NCBI GenBank assembly: GCA_029378245.1
Contig: JARKIF010000011.1
Location: 1,302,001 to 1,366,000, forward strand
Length of the DNA: 64,000 nucleotides
Source of the DNA: Roridomyces roridus
Lineage: Eukaryota; Basidiomycota; Agaricomycetes; Agaricales; Mycenaceae
Reading direction: 5' to 3'
The position numbers and the translations under genes were made by a program. The notes under the pieces are model-generated. The model ran no database searches. It was not told the origin of the DNA and saw nothing but the letters and a program-made list of their open reading frames with translations. How positions within the stretch are numbered: position 1 is the stretch's first letter; each line of letters begins with the position of its first letter. Of the stretch, positions 9,845 through 19,834 are shown piece by piece.

Positions 9845-12804
9845 CTAGCTGATGTCGGTGTCGAGGGCAAGCTCGTTGAGAAAATCCTCCGCCTCTTCCG
9901 CAGTGAGACCAGCAAGCATATCTGCCAGGGCAGCGTCTGCCTGTTGGCGGGCGGCATCGGCATCGGGGGCGGGGGTTTCGTTCGCACCGGGCTGCTCGGC
10001 ATCAGTGGCGATCGTGTCGTCCGCTGGGGGTTGGTTGCTACCGGCAGGGGTGAGGGGGAGGGTCTCTGCGGTGATGGCGGGGGCGGCGTTCTCGTCGACG
10101 TTAATGGCGGCGGGGGTCTTGGCGGTGATGGCGGGGGCGGCGTTCTCGTCGACGTTAATGGTGGCAGGGGTCTCGGCGGTGATGCCAGGGGCGGAATACG
10201 CACCGTGACCAGAGGTAACTCTGCGTTTTAATGCCTCAGTATGAATGAATATCAGAAAGAAATGAAAAAAGGACTTGCCGTTCCAGGACCCACGTCACAT
10301 CGGCCAGCATTTCAGACCAGGCCGCCTGAGATTCCGTTACACCCTGCCCCCAGCGTTCGCTCCACATCTTCAGCCCCATTAACACGTTGAGGAAGCCGTT
10401 CACCCCTCGCAGATCGACCTCGGCGAGGGAGTCTTCCCCTTGGGACAGCCAAGGCGTCCCGTCGTCCCGCGTAATGCGTCTCCACCCAGGGTTACTCTCG
10501 ACCCACCAGCGGAGCATCCTCTGGCCAATCGCGCCCGGCACTGCTTTGCTAGGCCGCCACCCCATCTTCCGCGCGTTCTTCACCCATTCGCCAAGCTCAC
10601 TAGGCCGCAGCTGAGGCTTGTGAGACTTGGAGCTTGGTTTTCCCGTGGATTCCTGTGTCAAAGATGTGTGAGCGATGATCAGGCTGAATCGGAAGGAAAG
10701 CAAAATTCACCTCAATACCAAAGCCGGCGGCGACCTCGCTTTTCATCCACAACTCGACAGCGTAATCCCATTTGGGACCGAGGGCGGGGCCGAGCTTGGG
10801 ATCCACCTGGAGCAGCTGCTCCTTTGCGTGCTCGGTCGCCGCGCTCGGGTCTTGATTTTTCTTGGCGCCTGCAAAGCGGGCTTTGGGTGCGGACTTGATG
10901 GGCCTTTTCGCCGCCTCGGAGGGCTCCACGTCTACCTGCATCCCCACCTCCTCGTTCTCGTTCTCCCCGTCATTCTCCCCCTCGCTGTCATCCCCACCTT
11001 CATCTCCGCCTTCCTCCTCGGGTTCTCCACTAGCCTCACGCCACGTTTTCTTCTTCTTGCCCCCGCCTTTCTTTCCCGACGCCGCCTTTCGCTTCCCAGT
11101 GACTTGCGAGTTTGGTCCCCAGCCGAGCCTCGACATTCCCAGTGTAGCCATCAAGTGGCGGGTCCTAGCCGCGTCCTCCTCGTACGTCAGCTCCTCCGCC
11201 GTCTTCTTGCCCAACTCGGCAAGCCGCTCCTCACGCGCTCCGCTCTCCAGCAGCTCGAGTTCGTTGGCGAGGAACGGCCCCACCGTGAGGGTGCTTGAGA
11301 GCACCACAGGCACGGGAGGCGGACTCGGCATAGGTAGTACCGGTGGGAGAGGGGGGGCTGGGGCTGGTGCTGCGGCTAGGGCGGGGTCTTGATTCTGAGA
11401 GGCAGGCGTGCCGAGGGGAGGAGTCGAGGGCTGGGTAGAGCGACTGGAGGACGCCACCGGCGGTGTTGTGCTCATCGTTCCCTGAACGGCGCTCGTACTC
11501 GACTGGGTAGCGTTGCTCTTGCTGTTTGCGGGAACCAATGTTCCGTTGGCTAACCCTTTGCGAGTTATGTCTGCAGCGACGGTGTCAGATCGGAAAACAG
11601 AGGAAGAAGTACGTACGACAACTGTGCACATATTTACTGTAGTTCTGGATGACGGAGGCGTGGTGTTTGGCATTGAAGGAGCCGAAATCCAAGCCAGGAT
11701 GGATCTTGTAATCGTCACCGCCCTGGGCACTGAATCGTTCGTTAGTTAGAGTAGCTACAAGGTCAGAGAAATCATACTCACTACATATTGTGCACGGTAC
11801 TGGTGGCACGCGTCAGGCCCTCTCCCTCGAGTCTCCCCGCCAGGATGACAATCTCGTAGCCGGTGAGCGCGCGCAGGCGGTTGACGATGATCTCAGCCAC
11901 CGCGGAGAATTGCTTGCGTGCACTGGGTCTCGGGTCAGGGTCTGCCGGTGTCAAGAGAAGATGGAAGGACGTACACTTCCTTTTCTTCCTCGGTGAGCAA
12001 AAGCTTGAAGGCGGGCTGCTCTTCCTCCTCGACTTGCTCACCCTCGTTGCCACCCTCTTTCTCTGTAGCGTTCCCCTCTTCCTTGTCAACCTTGCTGTGC
12101 TCACGCTCATAACCCTCCTCCACGCGTTTACGCACATCCTCGGGCTCCGCAGCAAGCATATCGCGGGCGATGTCGACACGCAGCGTCAGACCAGCACGAC
12201 TGTCCACGTCGGGGTGTTTCTCCGTGAAGGTCTTGGCGACGCGGTCCTTGAATTCGGGCAGACCCATCACATACTGCTGGAGGGATGGACGCCTGGACTT
12301 GACGTCAGATTCGTCGGGTTCTGGGATGAGTTGCTCGAGCACGCGGTGCATCTTGCCCCGAGCGAGGCCAAGACCTTGACGTTTGCGGCGGTACCAGTTT
12401 TTGATTTTCTGCCGACGTTCATGAGCAAAAAGAAAACAAGGTAATGGAGCACGCACCGTTTGCATCTTGCTAACGATCTCGGCCTGCGAACCTTCCTCGG
12501 CAGGCGAGTCGGGGGCCCTAGCATAGTCCACACCATCATCTGCCGGTTCCTGCGTGAAGGGAAGACGCCAGGGAAACGCCTGCCAGTACGCTGCGTACAC
12601 CGTCGGGAACCACGAAGAGGCAGCGCCGTGTGCGACAGCACCGTCCTTCCGGCACGCAGCGTCGAATTCGGGAATGTGGCTCTCCAGGAATTCCAGCCGC
12701 TTTCCTTTAAAGTCCCCTTGGTTGCCAGGTTTCTTGGGCGGCTCGCTGGGATCGGGCGTTGCTTTCCTTTGGGTGCATGCTTTTTTCTTTCCGTTTTTAC
12801 CCAT
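9845..12804 (-). CDS. KDZ cargo: large acidic/low-complexity protein
   Basis: Spliced minus-strand gene. Exon 1 (12804 to about 11975, possibly interrupted near 12440) starts MGKNGKKKACTQRKA and contains RRQKIKNWYRRKRQGLG, a basic segment resembling nuclear or DNA-binding regions. Later exons encode ARKQFSAVAEIIVNRLRALTG (about 11925), GGDDYKIHPGLDFGSF (about 11710), a long Ser/Pro/Glu-rich part with KRKAASGKKGGGKKKK and an acidic run (about 11590-10720), a helical segment KMGWRPSKAVPGAIGQRML, and a C-terminal tail with two copies of an INVDENAAPAIT unit ending LALDTDIS. Similar multi-exon genes occur around KDZ elements in agaricomycetes. Function unknown; a chromatin or transposition accessory role is a guess. 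Introns approximate. Confidence 0.6.
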
Positions 12805-13327
12805 GGTACCGTAGTCGAGTGAAAGGAATGTTGGGGATCAGATGCGCGCGCCAAATACTGGCAAAGGTATTGCGCATTGGAGAAGAGATGTTGAGCGAGG
12901 GGCGGGACAGCGTCGAGAGCATCGCAGAGCGTTGGTGGTGAGAGAGAGAAGGCAAGTCGCGTGGTGGGAATGTGGGCCACAGTATACACGCTGTCAGTGC
13001 GGAGATTAAGGGGCTTCGTCGAAAATACCTTTTGAATTGAGGTACGTCAATGTCAATCTAATCTCGGATCTCGACGGTATATTTAAACCACCACCACCAA
13101 CACACTAGGTATTGGTGGGGCAGAGGTCCCAGGCACCAGACCAATTTCCTTATGGTTGTTGGCCTGGTGAAGTGGACCTCTGCCACCACCAATCCTTTTC
13201 GTTCGAGCCTCAACGCACCCTTTTTTTATTCTCAAGTTTTCCAAGTGCACCCTTCGTTCTCTCATCTCTCATCTCAGGTGCCATATTCCAAGGAACTGAA
13301 TCCATTTTCAAACACAAACAAATTGTA

Positions 13328-14201
13328 CTACTTATGTAGAAAAACGAAAAGAAACCCCACCCATCCTCGGGCGAAGAACGAAGCCTCATCCGCCAGCTCC
13401 TCCTCGGTGAGGGGCACGAAACGCTCGCCTGCAACCGCAGCCGCCGCTGCCTCCTTCCTACGAGATCAAGTCAGTAAGAGCGTACAAGCAATCGAAGGAA
13501 CGTACAAAGTGCCCTTGAAAAGGGTTTTCTTGGTAGGGCTCTGAAAAACAAAGAACCCAGGAACCCGAGGCGATGACGACGCCGACGACGAGGAAGGGAG
13601 CGGGGTCGAGACCGAATAGGCCGGTGCGGGGACTGGGCTCGATATCGAGTCCGCACGCAGAGTAGCGTTGGCCACGACCAAGGAAGAACCCGCGCTCTTG
13701 TTCCGAGTATGCGGCGTCTCGAGCTTCACCGCAGCCTTGGGAGCTGGGGTGAGGAGGCTGGGTGAGCGCGAGCTCGGGATCACCGTCTCCCCACGCTGCT
13801 TCTTCTTGGGAGGGGTGTCGTCAATGAAAAGATCGTCGTCGTCGGTGGGAGAGGGAGAGGGAGGAGGAGTCGGGATGTGTCGAGCTGGGCCCTTTTCATC
13901 GCGTTCTTGGTGATGATGGTCGGCGAGGCAATGACGAGCCCAAAACTCTTCCGCATGAACGTGGCGCATGAAGATGAACAGATCACGGCCTCGCAGGCGC
14001 TCGTCCGTACGGGAAGCTGCGTCCGAGCTGGTGGAACTCGTCAGTTCCCGAGAGAAAGCGAGAGTAAGGGACGCACTAGAGTGTGTACCCGCCCTGGAAC
14101 AACACCACAAACCAAAATTTCTTGGTGCTCCCATCGTGGTCCTTGTAGTTACCGAAGTTGGTGCCACGGGAGAAAGGCATCGGGCAGGTATAGACGGCCA
14201 T
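13328..14201 (-). CDS. KDZ cargo: putative nuclear protein, possible RNase H1-N-like fold
   Basis: Starts MAVYTCPMPFSRGTNFGNYK with KFWFVVLFQGGYTL before the first intron. The next exon has RTDERLRGRDLFIFMRHVHAEEFWARHC, then a long Ser/Pro-rich part with the acidic/basic pair DDDDLFIDDTPPKKKQRG (a likely nuclear localisation signal), and TPKAAVKLETPHTRN-like linkers. The final exon is AAVAGERFVPLTEEELADEA ending FLHK. The order F-x-V-x-F-x-G-x-Y followed by E-E-F-W loosely resembles the RNase H1 N-terminal/Cauli_VI fold seen more clearly in the neighbour at 14982-15719. Exon joins approximate; function unknown. Confidence 0.5.
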
Positions 14202-14290
14202 GGCAATGTGTCGAGGATCGATGGTGGTGGAGAGAAGGAAAGAAGGGAGAAAAACATAGTCACGCTCCGAGTAAACAAAGGACGCCTGGA

Positions 14291-14375
14291 TTTAACGCGT
14301 TAAATTTCAAACCCACATTCAACGCGTTAACTCACTTGATGCAACTAGCAAGTACCAAGTCTTTGACGCGTTAAA
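14291..14375. promoter_or_regulatory. Cluster of TAACGCGTTA-type palindromes, internal
   Basis: TTTAACGCGTTAAAT (about 14291), TCAACGCGTTAAC (about 14319) and TTGACGCGTTAAA (about 14363) lie upstream of the minus-strand gene starting at 14201 and near the end of the gene at 14408-14805. This internal placement argues for a regulatory role in addition to any transposase binding. Confidence 0.55.
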
Positions 14376-14407
14376 CCCAAGAAATACACTGCTAACACTA
14401 ACAGGCC

Positions 14408-14805
14408 TTATTTGCTCGAGGTCGAAGCCTTCGACGTCGAGGCTGCCTTCCCATTCCGCCTGATCTCCTTCGCGAGTCTGCACGAATTTGAGCACAGAAA
14501 ATGAATGCGTGCATCAAGACTTACTTGTGTTTCCTCCGCCCCTCAGGCCCCGCGTTGAGCAATCTGACAAGTTTGTCATCTGCTGAACGCCGTGCCTTGG
14601 CGGCAACTTCTGCTCTGGCACAAATTCGGGCCGCTCTCTCCACAGCGTCGTCCGCACTGCTGCGTGAGGGCCCCAACGTGTGGATGACGTCGGGGTCCCA
14701 GCCGTGAGGGACGTCGTCGGGGCTTGGCTGGGACATCTTTTTTGGTTCGCGTCGTCGGCGATACTGCAGGGCTTGGATCTGGATTACTTGGGTCTCTTGC
14801 GACAT
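14408..14805 (-). CDS. KDZ cargo: small basic protein
   Basis: Start MSQETQVIQIQALQYRRRRE; middle VERAARICARAEVAAKARRS, a charged helix; then an intron and a short lysine/serine-rich end LAKEIRRNGKAASTSK. About 110-120 residues. No family recognised. The C-terminal exon join is inferred from an in-frame continuation after an AG acceptor near 14480. Confidence 0.45.
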
Positions 14806-14981
14806 GGGGGAGGGGAAGAAATGATTTGATGATGGCTAGCCGAGAAGAGAGGACTCACCGGGGCAAGCGAGCAAGCCAGAACATCCAAAAAGATCCAAAA
14901 CGAGAGATGAAAACATTTGCATTTGAAGGACACGGTGACGACACCAGAGAAGGTAAGGAGAAGGAAAGAAAGCCCCGCCCA

Positions 14982-15719
14982 CTAACCCTCCTCGTCGCTG
15001 GAAATTACGATACAGTCTCGCACGGCGGTTTCTGCCTGGTCGAAAGCGCGTGCCAAACTTCTCGTCACTTCCACAGCACGCAATGAGCGATCCGCAACTC
15101 TATCACGCGCTGCACGGACAGCAGCGTCCCTGTTTGGATGCGTGAGTGTCAGAGGGAGAAGAAGTATGAGAAATCATGCCTATCCGCGTAAATCGTGGCC
15201 TCCTGCTTGCCGGACACGACGAAAAGAGTGGGTTCTCGCGAAATCGGGGTGTCAAGGATACAGATGGGGTTTGGGCGCGCCTATGCGATGGTGAGGATGA
15301 GGAGGGTGTCTCCGAGCGGTGGCGTGCAGTGGAAGGCGTCGAGGGTGTCAAAGGAGAAGGGAGGGATGCGGTCGTTGATGACACGGAGGTAACGGAGCTG
15401 GCGGACGGCGGGGCAAGCCCCAAGTTGAGAAAGCCTTCATTCCAGGCCGCTACGGCTGCCGTCCAGCCGCGGTACTTGTTGTGAATGTTCCCTGGAAAGC
15501 CTGTTACTTGAGGACCAGCCCGAGCCCTTTCAAATCGTCAGAAGCCACTGAAAACTAGCAGAGCCACACGCACCATGTCTCATATACTCCAGGAACGAAG
15601 CCTCGGATGACGACGTGGAAGTCGATGTTCTCGCGATATTTGACTTTGGGGTTCCCGAAATAAATGGGCTCGTCAACGAGAGCCAGTTGCTGAAACGCTG
15701 CGTCGAGGCCGTTGTGCAT
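14982..15719 (-). CDS. KDZ cargo: RNase H1 N-terminal-like (Cauli_VI-type) protein
   Basis: Starts MHNGLDAAFQQLALVDEPIY. A domain split by an intron reads VVIRGFVPGVYETW then TGFPGNIHNKYRGWTAAVAA. This matches the pattern of the RNase H1 N-terminal/caulimovirus VI domain (V-x-x-G-x-x-P-G-[IV]-Y-x-x-W ... G-[FY]-x-G-x-x-[FY]-K-x-[FY]-x-x-x-x-x-A), known to bind RNA/DNA hybrids or double-stranded RNA. A Ser/Thr/Pro linker follows, then a helical end RAARDRVADRSLRAVEVTRS finishing SSDEEG. No catalytic RNase H domain is present. Possible role: binding nucleic acid during transposition or regulation (inference). Other agaricomycete proteins use this domain alone. Confidence 0.6.
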
Positions 15720-15848
15720 GATAAGAAGGAGGAGGGAATCTGATGGTAATCATTCCCGAGTCCTCGATATCGACCTTCCGTGCATGGTAGTAAATCTATT
15801 CGCTGGCTATCTCTCTACACTATCATTGTCAATGGGTGACTGAATTCT

Positions 15849-16785
15849 AAGGAGATACGAACAACGGAATTTTGCGAGGCCGTTTCTGGTGTCCGATATG
15901 CCCTCCGTGCTCGACCCAGATTTCACTCCTCGGACAAGTACACACGCAGCCCGGGCAGTCAGAACCTCCACACCGCTCGCAGGTAGGGAAAAAATGGCCT
16001 CCCTCGTGTTCTATCCACTCGTTGGATGCCTCGCAGAGACATGCACACCCGACGCACTCCTCTGCGAAACAGTGGCGGCAACGAGGAGGACGTTGCGATC
16101 GCGCGGGCCAGGTGGGTTCGTGAGATGTGGGAAGGGCGTCCGAGTCGCTGCCGTCGTCCGAGTTGGATGCTGCCAGCGCGGATATGCTGCGTTCGGGCGG
16201 AAGATATCGTGACCGAGGAGGGCTTGCAGGCCGGGGAATACACCGTTCGCGCTCAACACGGGCAGGCAGGTGCTTCTCGTGGAGATCTTGTTTCTCCTGT
16301 TGACTGTACAGAATCATAAATGAAAGGATTTTGAGAGACAGAACGGCGTACGCACCTCTTTTTCTTGTGGGCGCGAGAGGCGAGTCGGTGTGCTCCTCGT
16401 TCGGTCTCGGACTTCCTGTCCACCGTTCAAGGTATCTTTCGCCAGAAGAAAGCTACACAGACCTGTAGCGATAATCGTCCGAGTGCTGGGCGGCCTTCTG
16501 CTTGTATTTGGAAAAGGCGATGGGGTCCTTGGCTATACGCGCTCGAGTACTAACGAGCGTTGAGTGAGTGAGTGAGGTGAAAGAAAGAGAGAGACTTTAT
16601 GAATGGGACTCACCGCTGCATGCGCTCGCGAGCTTTGCGCCGGCGCGACTCCACATTTCTATACCAGAATGTGAGAAGTAGATTCAGACCAGAAAAGACA
16701 CTTACTCGTCCTCATACTTCCGGCGGGACTGCTTGAGGTGTTCCAATTTGACCTCGGGGTCGAGCCGAGGACGACCCCGCGGCAT
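15849..16785 (-). CDS. KDZ cargo: Cys-rich protein with MPRGRPRLDP start
   Basis: Begins MPRGRPRLDPEVKLEHLKQS, an AT-hook-like GRP start followed by a basic helical region (SRRKARERMQR) over short exons at about 16785-16440. The last exon (to 15849) encodes two copies of a cysteine module, CRHCFAEECVGCACLC and CERCGGSDCPGCVCTC, each followed by an EIWVEHGGH- or EWIEHEGGH-type sequence; both look like zinc-binding modules. It ends IPLFVSP. Similar PRGRP-starting proteins are common next to mobile elements in mushroom genomes. A DNA-binding role is inferred. Confidence 0.6.
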
Positions 16786-17157
16786 GTGCGAGGATAGGTG
16801 GTGGTGAAGAGAGGAAGTGAGGGTGGAATCCGAAAGTAGAAACGGATCTGACATGTAATGTCAGTTCCCGAATCATAGTCCCCGGCCTTTGGCTCGTTCA
16901 CATGCTTACACTCCCTCTGGACTTCTGCTTTTTTTTCTGAGATGAACTGGTACATAGAAGAGTAGAAATAAATAAATCCACAACTCCAATGTCGAACGCA
17001 TGAGTGTACGAGTGGAAGTACAAATGTGTTCCCGAATTAAATTTAAGTTTCTCTTGCCCCGTTCTCGAATTTTAATGTGCTTAGGATAGCAGGCAGCGAC
17101 GAAACGATATGTATTATACGTGCCATGGACAGGGAAGATGTAGCAACTAAAGTGAAT

Positions 17158-19006
17158 CTAAGCTAGGCGGACCTTTTTGGGAAATCGCTCCTCCCGCTCG
17201 TCCTCTCCGTCTCCCTCCTCGCCCTCGCTCTCGATGTCCGTGAGGTCGCTCATCTCGCCAGGCTCAGCCTCTGCCCACACCTCGACCCGCGTCCGACCCG
17301 TGTAGTTGCCAACCTTCACATCCTTCCACAGGGAGAATTTGGTGAGCGCGTTCTTCCAACGCGCTTGACGTGCCTCCTCACGCTGAGCGCGATCCTCCTC
17401 CGTAGCAGTAGCCTCCCACGCGAGGTCGGATTGGAATCCGTTCGCTACCCAGCGAAAGAGTCCTCCAGCGGAATATTGGATGATGGAGAATCGCTCCTCC
17501 CCAGCCTGGATAGGAGTGTTGGAGTGGGTGACTACGGCGGAGGGGATAAGGACGCTACACCCGGCTGGGAAGCGAATGATGAGGTTATAATCCCAGAGCA
17601 CGATGTGCCCGCCCTTGTCGGCGTCGAAGGTGCCGAGCGCGCCGATGAGGCAGAAGCCATCCGCTTTGTTGCCGCGGTCGGCGTGTGGGGGTGAGACCGA
17701 GAAGGGGCCGAGGTTGAAGGTGGTGGCAGCAAAGGGACTGCGAGGGAAACCCCGCTTGAGACCAGGGTGGTGGTGGAGGAGATCGTGCTGGTTGCTGCGG
17801 TAGTCGGAAAAGATTGGGTGGCAGAGCGCTTGAAACGGAGCTGAGAAAAGAATTAGAGACGAAAGGGAATGAGGAGAGCGAGAGACGTACAGATGGGATA
17901 CGTGGCCATGCGACGAACGTTGGGGTCGGCACGGACCTCGTCCATGACTTGTGCGTTGTGCGTCGAGGAGCACTTGACGTTACCAACGCTTCCCATTCCG
18001 CCACCGAATGCATAGCCGTCAGTGTGGGTGGGGAAGCCGGCGTCGTCGTCGAACGACCTGCAATGCTCGTAGGCAGCCTCAGGAAATGACATCCTCTCCC
18101 GCGCCTCACGCAGCTTGTCAGCCGCCTTCTCCCGCACAGTCCTCCACTTCTCGCCAGGAAGGGGAGGGGCGACGAGGACGCCGATGATGTATCCCGTCCG
18201 ATCGACGAGTACATGCGTCTTTCTTTACAGAAAGTTAGTAAAAACGAAAGGTAAAGGATGACGTAGCACGCACTCTCCCTCCCAGTTGACAAAGCGCATG
18301 TGCGCCTTCAAGAACTCGGTATCGCGTGCGTGTGCAAGGAGGGGATGCTTGAGGGGTTGGCGCGCACCCGTCCAGCGTGGTTTGGATGCACGGAAGTCGG
18401 CGGCAGAGAAGTCGACTTTGACGGCAGAGGAGACGGCGGCTTTCTTGAGGATACGGTGGGGAGGTGCAGGCGTCGTTGGTCCCTCGTCAGCCTCACGCGC
18501 AGCAGCCTGGCGTCTGTTGCGATCATGAGCGCGCTTCTTGATCTTGGCCTTCTCTTTGCGCAAGAGGGTTGGAGTGGAAGTCGAGGCGGGTGTGACGTGG
18601 TCGGAAGACGGAGACGACGAGGAGGCGGAGGACTCGAGAGGCTCAAGCTCCACGTCTTCCCCGTCGACAGGTAGCCCCAGATCTTCGTCCGCGATGCGTC
18701 GCGTGTTTTCAGCAAAGAGGGCGGCGCGTAAGTCAAAGGCCTCGCAGACAATGGGTTCTCCAAAATCTTGACGACGTGAGCACAACTGAGGAGTGAGGGG
18801 GAATGGAAAAGGAAATAGAAGATGCAAGAAAGACGCCCTCGCCCTGCTCTGATGTGGGAGTTGGGCAGAGGGCGCTGAAAGAATAAAAGGACCCTTCGAA
18901 TCGGCCCTGCTCTGATGTGGGAGTTGGGCGCGACTCGAAGGGCAAACGAAAGGGAAGGAAGGTAAAGTAGAATGAGGCATGAACACGCACCTGAGGTATT
19001 GTTCAT
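17158..19006 (-). CDS. KDZ cargo: TET/JBP-like 2-oxoglutarate/Fe(II) dioxygenase
   Basis: Expected to oxidise 5-methylcytosine (or another modified base) using Fe(II) and 2-oxoglutarate. Start MNNTS in a short first exon (19006), then a ~220-base intron, an N-terminal region (FGEPIVCEAFDLRAALFAEN, a basic KAKIKKRAHDRNRR segment, TRKPRWTGARQPL-like linker), FVNWEGE, DRTGYIIGVLVAPP, and the catalytic core. The core shows FSVSPPHADRGN with the HxD iron ligands, KGGHIVLWDYNLIIRFPAG, then VVTHSNTPIQ with the distal histidine, and ERFSIIQYSAGGLFRW with the arginine that binds 2-oxoglutarate. An acidic tail ends PKKVRLA. All key residues are present. The motif layout matches the TET/JBP family expanded in mushrooms and linked to KDZ transposons. 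Introns approximate. Confidence 0.8.
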
Positions 19007-19201
19007 CGTCTCGTCCGACCTCGTTGCTGGCAAGCTTGTTTGTGTCACATGCAGTGGCTGGACGCGTCTATTTGCTCGCGCATTTCCTTTCAATTCCAAG
19101 CTTTTCGGATGTATAAGCGAGGGTTTTTTCGATTCAACATACATACGCACATACTACGATAGGGAGGGGTAGACTACGACAATGGCATACGCGCGAGGAT
19201 A

Positions 19202-19541
19202 TCAGAGCTTGGCCTGAGTAAAAAAAGTGAGCAAAATAAATACAAGAAATGCAGGTAGCGGACGCACCTTCTTCTTTTTAGAAGAAATGAGGTCCCAGGG
19301 CCTCTCAATACCCTCGCCATCGAACGTCGCGTGTGCTGTGAATGTACTCTGGCAGGGTTTGCTGTGTGCATGCGCATGGTAACGGGGTCGGGCGTCGGCG
19401 GCAAGGTGGGCGTCAAACCTGTGGGGACGCGTTCGTCAGCCATGGAAAAGGAGAGATGAGAGAGGGCACATACGTTGTATACCGCTCTCCCGTTGCTGAG
19501 TGGGTAGGTGGAAGGTTTGGACGACGAGAAGGAGACGACAT
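19202..19541 (-). CDS. KDZ cargo: short conserved-looking protein
   Basis: About 75 residues: MSSPSRRPNLPPTHSATGER, an intron, FDAHLAADARPRYHAHAHSK and KPCQSTFTAHATFDGEGIER, then PWDLISSKKKAKL over a final intron. It is the first minus-strand gene divergent from the transposase at 19835, so the interval 19542-19834 probably holds a shared promoter. No family recognised. Confidence 0.45.
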
Positions 19542-19834
19542 CGCGGAGAAGAGACAAGGAGCTAGGTCTTTGAAGGCCCAGAGCTAGGTCTTTGATGGCC
19601 CAGAGCTCACATTAGAAATCCACGACTGTGGGGTCTTCTGAAATGCCAGACTTCCCTGTCCACTGTCAGCAGCTTGCCGCACTTGTATCTGTGCTTGCTT
19701 TCATTCTCAGCCATCATTGATTTGGTTCTGCGTTCGAATCCTACGCTTCAACAATTCACGTTTTGATTCAAAGTTTTTCGTTCTTCACATCCGGCTCTCT
19801 TCCAGTCCCACCCTTCTCTTTTTCTCGTTTTTTA

